Shown here piece after piece: positions 32,487 through 41,733 of a stretch of DNA of 64,000 nt. A program made the position numbers and the translations under genes. How positions within the stretch are numbered: position 1 is the stretch's first letter; every line of letters begins with the position of its first letter. Source of the stretch: Bombyx mori (Eukaryota; Arthropoda; Insecta; Lepidoptera; Bombycidae). The stretch lies in NCBI RefSeq assembly GCF_030269925.1, contig NC_085117.1, positions 4,438,501 to 4,502,500 of the forward strand, read 5' to 3'. Below the pieces are notes generated by a model that made no database searches, was not told where the DNA came from, and saw only the letters and a program-made list of their open reading frames with translations.

Positions 32487-32949
32487 CTTGAATAGCGCCA
32501 ATATAATTAATATTGCGTAAAACAAGAAATAAAGTAAATAATTAATTTATCAATGAATAGCACGTAAAAAATTAACTTAATATTTCTACCCCAAAATTCC
32601 TTGAACACAGACGCATTTCGTAATAAGAAGCTAAAACATATCCATGTTTTTCAAAAATAACGACGTTTCTTATTTACGATACGAATAAAATCTGTTTATT
32701 TTTCATGAATATGGGCTCAAGTAAGATAAAGTCGGTATAAAATACGATATCATAAGCAATTACCCACATTTATTCAAGAATACAGGCGTAAATAAAAATA
32801 AGACATAAAAAGATAGTTATTTTTATCAAAAACGACTAATCATCAAATATGATACTATTCTTGAAAAATTTCAACAATTATTGCAAACGAACTATAAATA
32901 CGTCGGTATTTACGAAAAATGAGCGTGCATTCACTCTGCTGTCATCGGC
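32487..32949. other. AT-rich non-coding stretch upstream of the DDE-like gene
   Basis: No gene or repeat recognised. It may hold the promoter of the adjacent gene, but no promoter element stands out. Confidence 0.4.
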
Positions 32950-32959
32950 TCAACTGAGA

Positions 32960-34515
32960 TCAGACATTGGCGAAATCTAAAAGGAAACGCCATAAACCTA
33001 AGAGATAGATCGATAGATAACTGAGATCAGCCTCTATTTGTGTCAAGTGTTTTGTCTCAAACGAATAATGACGCGCGAAATCGGCGTTACGTCCCTGTTT
33101 ACGATAAAATATCAAAGATTTATGATCGTTTGGCATACAGTATTCAATTTGAGATAATTTTGAATTACGTCGATATTCTCGCAAACCAGCGATATGTTCA
33201 ATGTCAGCAGTCAGCACTTCCATTCCCACAATATGGGCATTTATTATCTTCAACTATACGCAATCTTTTCAAATGCCCACTGCACATGGCAATGTCCAAC
33301 TCTTAATCTGTTAATTACAGTTATCTGCTTGCGAGAGTTTAGTGTGGTTTTGGCATACCAAGGTTTGGTAGGCGGCGTCTTTTGTATACCGGTATACCAT
33401 TTACCCTTAAATTCAGTTGCTTTTTTCCAGCATTCCAACCAAAGTTGCTTCAGTATAATGGAGAATTCAGCCTGGAAATCTGTATATGGAACTTTGAGGA
33501 GTGCGGAGTGATCAATGTCAGGATTTCCAGTGGCAGCCCGGTCAGCTTCTTCATTGCCCGTAATTCCGGAATGTAAAGGTACCCATTTGAACGTTACCAA
33601 TCTTTCTTTACAATAGAATCTATAGATTAATTCCTTAATGTCATACACAATATAGCTTAAGTTAAATTTACTAGATTTGTTTTCTAGAGCATTTATTGTA
33701 CTCATAGAATCAGTCAAAATCAACAGGTTATTTATGTTTAACAACTCAAAATGTAACAGAGCCTGATAAATAGCATACCATTCAGCTGTAAAGATACTGC
33801 AGTTATTGTTTATCTTAAAACATTTAGTTAATTTTAATTGAGGGATCATAGTAGGCAGATGTTAACCTGTTGTCAGTTTTACTACCATCTGTATATAAAG
33901 TATAAAAATTTGTATTTTCTAAATATTGTAATAGTTCTATCAACTTCTATCTGTGAGTCTGTTTTTTGAGAACAAATTAGTATGTCATTATTAATGACTT
34001 CATATGGTATAGAATATATAGGCCATATCAAAGACTTATACATATTTACAGTTAGTCTATTTGTTTGTGCAGTAATTATTAATAGATCTGGTAAATACCC
34101 AGCAAAAAGTTGATCGATTTTTATATTACTTTCGCCTGCTCTCTGTAGAGCCTGACCTGGAGCTATGCTATTCAAAATAAATTTATTTTAAGCTGTTAAT
34201 ATTTTTAAACAGAACCTTTTAGCAATTTTTAGACGTCGCAAAAATAAAGGTTGAATACGTCATGTTTCAGTTTCCATTGCTATGACTGGTGTTGAACACA
34301 TAGCTCCTGAAATGATTCGAAGTGCTTTATTTTGTATTACGTCTTGTTTTCTCAAAAGAGTTATATTTGTGTTCATATAGGCTAATGCACTATAATCGAA
34401 ATGACTACGAACAATACTTTTGTAGAGCATAGAAAGGGTTTGAGGATCAGAACCCCAATGGATACCAGACAGTGATCTTAAGATATTGAGACCCTTTGAA
34501 GCATTTTTGATTATA
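32960..34515 (-). pseudogene. ORF2 C-terminal half (post-RT, RNase H, zinc knuckle) of the second I-like LINE
   Basis: The clearest part is the RNase H at 33250-33849. AEWYAIYQALLHFE carries the Glu. ILTDSMSTINALEN carries the Asp. The motif FKWVPLHSGITGNEEADRAA follows, with the His and last Asp region, where SHxGI is usual and LHSGI is seen. Beyond it, in another frame, DIEHI...C resembles the C-terminal knuckle. At 33882-34175 a frame with QALQRAGESNIKIDQ fits the RT-RNase H linker. Frame changes near 33250 and 33850 show decay. Confidence 0.7.
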
Positions 34516-34775
34516 TCTATACTAATATTATAAAGAGGAAAGATTTGTTTGTTTGTATTGAATAGGCTCCGAAACTACTGAACCGATTTGAAAAATTCTT
34601 TCACGTTTTGGAAGTTACACTATTCCCGAGTGGCATAGGCTATAATCTTTTTTGAAAAACAATTGGGATCCTTACTAGGACTCCAATAATGTAACACAAG
34701 GTGTAAAAAAATTACCTAAAATATTCTTTACATCGCGTGCCCCGCGAAAAGTATTGATGATAGAATAAAATAATG

Positions 34776-34954
34776 TGAAGAGGTATACGACAAAGGGAAG
34801 ATCTTCCACCGAGCGGGTGATATTTGCTCGGTAGACCGACGGTCCAAATGTTGTTGTTCGGAACTTGTATATATGCGCTTTATCTTGAAAATGTCGTAAG
34901 CGAGATTCAGGCATCTGTCAATTATCTTGCGTTGTATGATGGCTACCCGCCACA
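34776..34954 (-). repeat. 3' LTR of the TRIM
   Basis: Shares nearly all of its ~178 bases with 35516-35692; landmarks are GAAGATCTTCCACCGAGCGG and ATGTTGTTGTTCGGAACTTG. Confidence 0.85.
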
Positions 34955-35028
34955 TCACTCCCCTCCGAGACTGGAGGTCGTGTCATTTTTAGTTAGCGTT
35001 GTCCGTGCTGAGATTAGTTTGCAAGGGC

Positions 35029-35207
35029 CAGTGCTGCTTGAAGCCTGCGGTGAGTCGAGGCTGAGCTTGAATGCTGCGTGCGTGTCACCAGTGCTGCTCG
35101 AAGTTTGCAGTGAGTCGAAACTGAGCTGAATGCTGCGTGATTGTCGCCAGTGCTGCTCGAAGTCTGCGGTGAGTCGAGACTGAGCTTGAATGTTGCGTGC
35201 GTGTCGT
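35029..35207. repeat. Three ~60-bp tandem repeats inside the TRIM
   Basis: Units begin CCAGTGCTGCT at about 35029, 35089 and 35148. Each contains TGCGGTGAGTCGA-like and GAATGCTGCGTG-like blocks. There is no coding sense on either strand that resembles gag. Confidence 0.8.
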
Positions 35208-35515
35208 GCGTAGTCCATGTGATGCAGAGCTGCCACGCCGGAGATGTGTGACCCCAAGCGTTGATGATCCGGTCGTGGGCTGCGATGAACTGTAGCGGCG
35301 TGATGAGGCAGTGAAGTTGCGTGCCGTAGGAACAGGAAGCGCGGTGAGTCGGCTGCGATGGTCCTGTTGAGGCTGCGATGCTGGCTTGCTGTGGGACGAC
35401 TGTCAATGACGTGCTTTTATCTGCGAGAATGCGGGGATTGTGGTAGCCAAAGTTCTTGATGCGCTGATGATGAATCAGAAGGTTGCGTGTTCACATCTCG
35501 TCGCAGGTCACCAGT

Positions 35516-35692
35516 TGTAGGTTTACGACAAACGGAAGATCTTCCACCGAGCGGGTTATATTACTCGGTAGACCAACGGTCCAAATGTTGTTGTTCGGAA
35601 CTTGTATATATGTAAGCTTATCTTGAAAATGTCGTAAGCGAGATTCAGGCATCTGTCAATTATCTTTCGTTGTATGATGGCTACCCGCCACA
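35516..35692 (-). repeat. 5' LTR of the TRIM
   Basis: Reverse-strand LTR starting TGTGGCGGGTAGCC and ending GTAAACCTACA, followed by the primer-binding-site-like TGGTGACC. Confidence 0.85.
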
Positions 35693-36081
35693 AATGTACT
35701 ACGACTTTGTAGAACACATTATTATTCACAAAAAGTGTCGCGACAGCATATATCTAACTATTATAGTTATGCCGCAATAAGTTTTCTTTTATTTTTTTAA
35801 ATAAAACAACGTCGTTGAAATTTTTGTTAAAGACCCGAGCGGGGCCGGAGCGGGCCGCTAGTATTTAATATGATCTTCAAATTTTAATCTTGGATCAAGC
35901 CACACGCCTAGAAATTTATGTTTATCAACCCAAGGGAGAGGGCAATTATTGTACATAACTGAGCTATCACATTTAAAATCTTTTTTTTGTAAATACCAAA
36001 GCACCACTTTTACTGGAGCTGATATCCAGATTGAGTTTCAATTTATAAAGGTTATATAAATTTGACAAAGCTATATTCTAT

Positions 36082-36231
36082 TGAAACGAATGAGATGACG
36101 GTTGAGAATGAAGTACTTTATTTCTTGGTAATTGACTAAAGTACACTACTAGTACATATTGTAACCACTAGATGCCGCTAGTATAAATTAAACTTATTAT
36201 TTTGATATTAATAAATAAACATATTTTAACA
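36082..36231 (-). repeat. Candidate copia 3' LTR (~150 bp)
   Basis: On the reverse strand it starts TGTTAAAATATGTTTATT just after the polypurine-like end of the coding region and ends CATTCGTTTCA. It contains an AATAAA signal. Ends are TG...CA. No partner LTR exists here for comparison, so the limits are inferred. Confidence 0.6.
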
Positions 36232-36302
36232 GCACCACTAATCAAAATAATCTAATATCAATTAACAACAAAATCAAGAACAATAACTTGACCTTGACGT
36301 TT

Positions 36303-39300
36303 TTAAACTTTTTGAACTCCTAATAATTTTACTAAATAGCTATGTTTGGCACCACTTAGACTTTTCGTTAATATATCGGCGGGAATCTCAGACGTTGACA
36401 GATAAACAATTTTTACAAGCTTATTAGATACTGCTTCTCGTATAAAATGGTAGCGCACATCTATGTGCTTAGTTCGTTTGTGAAACAAAGGATTTTCCGT
36501 CAACTTTTGAGCTCCCTGGTTATCGTTGTAGATTACTACAGTATAATTACAATAAACAATATCTGATAAAATACTTTTTAAATATATTGCTTCTTTACAT
36601 GCCTCAGCAATGGCCATGTATTCAGCTTCAGTACTTGACAACGCTACTGTTTGTTGCTTCCTGCATTCATAGGATACTACACAGCCTGACAATTTAAAGC
36701 AAAAACTTGTGTAGGATTTCCTATCTATACTATTTGAAGCCCAATCAGCATCTACGAAGCCTTCTAAATTACAAGTGTCTTTAGTAAACTTCAAACCGTA
36801 AGACTTCGTTTTTTGTAAATATTTTAAAATTCTTTTTGCATGATGCCAATGAACTGAAGTAAAACAATTATTAAATTGGCTAAGATAGCTCACACTATAT
36901 GATATATCTGGACGCGTTAATACTGACAAATACATAAGATTTCCTATAAGCTGTTGATAGGGAAACTGTTTGTCAACACATTTTGCCTTATTTAATCTCA
37001 AATTACATTCGGTTGGAGTATCTTTTGTATTACAATCATTCATATAAAACTTTTTAAGAATTTGTTTTACAAATTGGTCCTGATCAATGGTGATACAATT
37101 ATTTTCATATTTCACTCGCATGCCTAAACACCTTTTTATTTTACCTAAGTCTTTGATTTAAAATTTTGACATTAGCTTTTCTTCAAAGCATTAGTCATAG
37201 TCTTACTATTAGAAAAAAAAAAAAATCATCAACAAATATTGCAATGATAGTCTGCTCATTTTTACATTTTTTACTATACAAACATGGTTCTGAAACTGAC
37301 TTTACATAATCCATGTCTATTAAATAATAATTTATTCTGGTATTCCATGCCCTAGCAGACTGCTTCAAACCATAAACTGCTTTTTTAAGTTTAAGAACAC
37401 AATTACTAGGACAATTTAAACTAGGAGGTGCGTGCATGTACATATTTTCTGTTAAAAAACCATTTAAAAATGCTGTAACTACATCAAGATCAAAGATTTC
37501 AAAATGAAATTTTACACTTAATGCAAACAGAAGTCTAAGTGTAGAGTATCTAAGCACTGGTGAGTAAGTTTCGTTAAAATCTAATCCATGCTGCTGAGTG
37601 TAACCTTTCGCTACAAGCCTAGCTCTATACCTAACACTGTTATTGCTTTCTGGCCTTTTCTTGAACACCCATTTGCACTGTACTACTCTATCTGCCTCCT
37701 CTTGTTTAACAATCTCCCACGCTTGGTTGTCTTCAAATGCTTGAAGCTCATCAGACATAGCCTGCTGCCACTTGTCTTTCTCTGGGCCGTTCGTAGCTTC
37801 ATCATAAGTTATGTCTTCAAACCAAGACTCTGGTTCATCTGAAATACAAAGGTTGGTAAAACCATACCTTTCAGGAGGTTTCCTGGTACGCTTTTCCACC
37901 AATCGAGGCTCTTCTTCCTCAGATAGCTCTTATTCTTCAGATAATGATAAGAGTTTCCTTCAGTAGAAGTTGTTCTTTTTTTCTGAATCAGATACATAAG
38001 TAGGATCATCCTGATTTGTCAATGTTATTTCACTTTCTTCAGTAGAACTTTCCTCTTGTACTGACTGCTGTTTTTCTATCTGTCCTTCGTTTATCTAAGT
38101 AGTATCTGGTTCCATTACAATGACATCTTTGCTGGTACATATTTTTCTAGTTTCTAAGTTATACAATCTTTCCTTTCACATTCTCTGGATACCCCACTAA
38201 TATGAATTGAACTGCTTTCTTATCCCATTTCAATCTTTTATTTTTAGGAACATGCATCATTACTGGGCTCCCAAATATTCTGACATGACTGAGATCAGGC
38301 TTTTGTCCTGTCCATACTTCAATCGGTGTCTTTTGGTCCAAACCTGAAGCCGGTGATCTATTTTTCAAGTATACTGCCGTGTTAACTGCTTCTGACCAAA
38401 AACTTTTATCCAGTTTGGCCTCGAACAATAAACATCTTGCACGTTCAACTATAGTCCTGTTGAAACGTTCGCTGAGACCATTCTGCTCCGGAGTGTATGT
38501 TCGTCTTCTGATGGATAATTCCACTATCTATCAGATAATTTTCCATCATATCTGAAGAAAACTTCCCTCTATTGTCGGTTCTCAATGTTTTTATCTTTGT
38601 TCCTTAATGATTCTCAATCATTTCTTGAAATTCCTTGAAACGCTGTAGAATCTGATTCTTCTCCTTTATAAAATATACAAAAGCCATCCTGCTAGCATCG
38701 TCAACAAACAATAGAAAATATCTTGCCTATCCAATCGATCGAACCTCCATAAGCCCACACAGATCTGAGTGAACTAAATCTAGCAATTCTGTACTTCTAT
38801 GGTTGAGTAATTGGAATGGTAAACGACTCTGTTTCCGTTCACAACATACTTGACAGTTGGATTTTTTTTATATCAGCCTTCATATCAAACGATATTCCGT
38901 CTACAGCACCATTTTTCATCTTCTGCAAATCATTACTATTAATGTGTCCCAATCTTCTGTGCCACTGTTTTGCATCTGTAGTCTGAACTGCTGCCGCCAA
39001 CACTTTCTCTGATCTTACTGTATTCAACTTATACACACTATTTTGTAGATTTGCTATTCCAATAAGCTCATTTCGTTGATTATGTATATAACATACATCA
39101 CTTTTAAAAGAAACTTTGTTTCCTCTTGCTATCTGATTACTGACAATAAGTTTGTCGTTAGATTAGGTATGTATAAAATGTTGTTTACCTTAATATCAAA
39201 CTGAGAATTATTAACAACAGTCAGGCACAGTCATATTGTTTGCAACAATAATTTCCTTCATATCGTGTACTTTTCTCACTTGCAATAAGTTTTCTTTGCT

Positions 39301-39940
39301 TGATGTCATATAAGCACTAGCCCCTGAGTCGATATACCAGTCTTCTCTATTAAATTCACTATGAAAAAAAGCAGCACTAAATGCGTTTACTTGCTTTTCT
39401 TTCAATTGAGGATACTGATTCTTAAAATGGCCAATTTTCTTGCACTTGTAGCATTTTATAATCTTTTTTACATTGTGCGTGTAATTTGAAGTTGGTTTTA
39501 CACATTTTTTATTAAAATTTTGATCTACCCTACCTTTTTGTTTCGACCATAATGCAATTTCCGAGTCATGGGTCACCTACCTCAGAACTCATATTAAGCA
39601 ATTTGGTTTTTATGATATCAGAATTTATGGCAATGCGGAATGTTCTATTGCCATAATCATTGGGGCAAACTTTTCTGGCAGCCCCGCCAACAGCAATGAT
39701 CCGATCCATTCCTCGTTAATTTCAAACCCTGTACCTTTTAGTCTTTGTGCAGTTTCCACTATCTGACTTACGTAACTTGTCATGGATTCACAATTATCAA
39801 GTCGAATGGATATCAGTGTTCGAAGTAGGCTGATTTTCCTTGTGAACCCGTTGATAACTTTTGTAGTTTCTGCCACAAATCCTTGACTTTGGTTTCATTT
39901 TCAATGTGCACATATAGCTTGGGATCGAAGCGTTTTGTCT
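36303..39940 (-). pseudogene. copia gag-pol polyprotein, many lesions
   Basis: Right to left: gag (39625-39900, with LRGTG-like helices); zinc knuckle CYKCKKIGHFKNQY at ~39470, whose last cysteine is tyrosine; protease YIDSGASAYM (~39330); integrase zinc region QWHRRLGHINSNDLQKM (~38950); integrase core end YTPEQNGLSERFNRTIVERA (~38470), which keeps the catalytic Glu. Next come RT N-terminal half NAWEIVKQEE... to DVVTAFLNGFL (37195-37902), catalytic region FVDDFFFF, then RT end and RNase H (36303-37121) with VDADWASN, TVALSSTEAEYMA and THKHIDVRYHF-like TKHIDVRYHFIRE. Stops and frameshifts separate the pieces. It is inactive. Confidence 0.85.
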
Positions 39941-39964
39941 ATACACTACCGTTACCGGCACGTG

Positions 39965-40957
39965 TGATGCTAAATTTTTAATTTGGTATCATTAAGCCGT
40001 AACGAGTAGGACGTGCGCGACGGAGAGCGCAGAAGGGTCTGGGCCCGCTTGGAGCCTCCGTCGGTGCAGATCTTGGTGGTAGTAGCAAATACTCCAGCGA
40101 GGCCCTGGAGGACTGACGTGGAGAAGGGTTTCGCGTGAACAGTAGTTGCTCGCGAGTCAGTCGATCCTAAGCTCAAGGAAAGATCTTATGTCGATGTGGC
40201 ATGTTTTTTTATTTTTAAAAATGATGAAAAATAACGCCCTTTGAGCGAAAGGGAATCCGATTCCTATTCCGGAACCCGGCAGCGGAACCGTTTCAATAAT
40301 CGTTCCCTCGTCTTTAAAAACGAGTATTCGACGGGGTAACCCAAAGTGGCCTGAAGACGCCGCCGAGAGGTCCGGGAAGAGTTTTCTTTTCTGCCTGAGC
40401 GTTCGAGTTCCATGGAATCCTATAGAAGGGAGATATGGTTCGGAACGCGAAGAGCACCGCATTTGCGGCGGTGTCCGGATACTCTCTGCGGACCTTGAAA
40501 ATTCAGGTGAGGGATGTACGTGGAGATGTCGCGCCGGTTCGTACCCATATCCGCAGCAGGTCTCCAAGGTGAAGAGCCTCTAGTCGATAGAATAATGTAG
40601 GTAAGGGAAGTCGGCAAATTGGATCCGTAACTTCGGAATAAGGATTGGCTCTGAGGACCGAGGCGTCTCGGGTTTGGACGGAAAGCGGATGCGGCCGGTG
40701 CCGGGTCTGGTCGATGTTCGTGCGTTATGTTCGTTTTAGCGAGTTAGTATTTTAATATAATGCGGCCTCAAACTGTATATATTTAATATGACACTCGCGA
40801 AAATCGTCTTACGTTTCGGACTGGATCCGGACCCGCGTTCTCCGGCCTTCCGCGGATCTTCCTAGCCGTAAGGTCGTGTCGGTTTCGTTTCGTGCGCGAT
40901 CGGCACGATTCTGTACGACCGCCGTTCAACGGTCAGCTCAGAACTGGCACGGACAAG

Positions 40958-40991
<34 letters not shown>

Positions 40992-41015
40992 CGATGGCCC
41001 TCGCGGGTGTTGACG

Positions 41016-41105
<90 letters not shown>
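39965..41105 (+). rRNA. 28S rRNA gene, 5'-truncated, part 1
   Basis: The highly conserved stretches CTTGGAGCCTCCGTCGGTGC, AATACTCCAGCGAGGCCCTG and AACAGTAGTTGC... through GGAAGTCGGCAAATTGGATC and GTAAACGGCGGGAGTAACTA identify large-subunit rRNA. The upstream two thirds of 28S, 5.8S and ITS2 are absent: copia sequence precedes it, with the break near 39,960. It ends at ACTCTCTTA, where R2 is inserted. Because the gene lacks its 5' part and has three insertions, it cannot give a functional product. Confidence 0.95.
40283..40306 (+). other. Candidate 28S hidden-break loop (D7a region)
   Basis: GGAACC and CGTTCC can pair around a loop containing CAATAATC. Insect 28S rRNA, including silkworm, is cleaved into alpha and beta halves in an AU-rich UAAU loop of expansion segment D7a; this loop is in the right segment. 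The cut itself cannot be seen in DNA. Confidence 0.4.
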
Positions 41106-41568
41106 GGGGCGATACGCATTCTTTTATTTTCCTATTAAAATCCAGTCGTCTTAATCTGGTGACCAGTGGCGCGGTCACCAGCATAGTGCACAGGATGTGG
41201 ATGGCTCCGAGGCTGGCGGAGTCACTCACTATAAGTGTGAGAGACGATGTCCTGTGCCAAGTATACGTCCAACCCTAACGGGTTAAGTGAAATTAGTTGC
41301 TCATAACAGGGACGGTGTACCTGTTTGCTCGTGGCTGGCTATCGAATGGACGGGACCAATACACCCCCCTGTTAGTAATGGGGTAAGAGAGAGCGGTCTG
41401 AAACTATGGCCGAGATCACGACGCCCCACTCCTACCCATAACCTGCACGTGGTACCGCCGCACATTGACCGATACGGGAGGAGGGGCAGCACTTGAATCA
41501 CGTAGTCTTGGTGTAGCCATTGCGGGACTACAGCCCTCGTAAGTGCCGCCTTAGAACGCAACGGGGCA

Positions 41569-41733
41569 ATAGGTGGGCCGGGGCGCTAGCGGGGGGGAGT
41601 AATCTCCCCTGTTGGCGTGCACCGCACTGTTCCCTCTGGGGGCAGTGTCATCCGGATATAGGTGGGCCGGGGCGCTACCAGGAGGGAGCAATCCCTCCTG
41701 ATGATGTCCCTTATGGGACGGTGTAACCCGGAT
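41569..41733 (+). repeat. Two-copy repeat in the R2 5' leader
   Basis: ATAGGTGGGCCGGGGCGCTA starts at 41569 and again at 41659. Both copies end in a (A/T)CCGGAT block (41653-41658 and 41728-41733). The second copy overlaps the presumed ORF start at 41701. Confidence 0.8.

Larger units (their letters stand above)
34776..35692 (-). mobile_element. TRIM: miniature LTR retrotransposon, 917 bp
   Basis: On the reverse strand it begins TGTGGCGGGTAGCC (35692 downward) and ends near ...CCTCTTCA (34776). Flanking AATG at 34772-34775 and 35693-35696 is a 4-bp target duplication (CATT on the element strand). LTRs of ~178 bp occur at both ends. Just inside the 5' LTR is TGGTGACCTGCGACG, like a primer binding site. 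Just before the 3' LTR is GGAGGGGAGTGATG, a polypurine tract. No gag or pol fits in the ~560-bp interior, so it depends on other elements' proteins, probably gypsy-type given the similar TGGTGACC motif. Confidence 0.85.
34516..35861 (+). mobile_element. Helitron (non-autonomous, 1346 bp) carrying an LTR mini-element
   Basis: The 5' end is TCTATACTAATATTATAAAG, a typical lepidopteran Helitron start. The 3' end is a GC-rich hairpin-capable stretch (GACCCGAGCGGGGCCGG) ending GCCGCTAG. It sits between A (34515) and T (35862). Only about 430 bp are Helitron; the rest is the TRIM at 34776-35692. It splits the second I-like LINE, whose RT reads on both sides. No helicase is encoded. Confidence 0.85.
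32950..36081 (-). mobile_element. Second I-like LINE, 5'-truncated, reverse strand
   Basis: Coding pieces run right to left: an RT palm/thumb segment at 35862-36081 (KFLGVWLDPRLKFEDHI), a post-RT segment at about 33880-34515, RNase H at 33250-33849 and a C-terminal knuckle near 33200. A Helitron (34516-35861) splits it. A copia LTR (from 36082) cuts its 5' side. It is a different family from the I-like LINE at 11.7 kb, though the RNase H order is the same. Confidence 0.75.
36082..39960 (-). mobile_element. Ty1/copia retrotransposon, truncated and degenerate
   Basis: A reverse-strand gag-pol in copia order with integrase upstream of RT. The 3' LTR candidate is at 36082-36231. The 5' LTR and first part of gag are missing, because the sequence changes to 28S rDNA near 39,960. 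It interrupts the second I-like LINE on its left side. The exact right break lies somewhere in 39,940-40,000. Confidence 0.85.
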
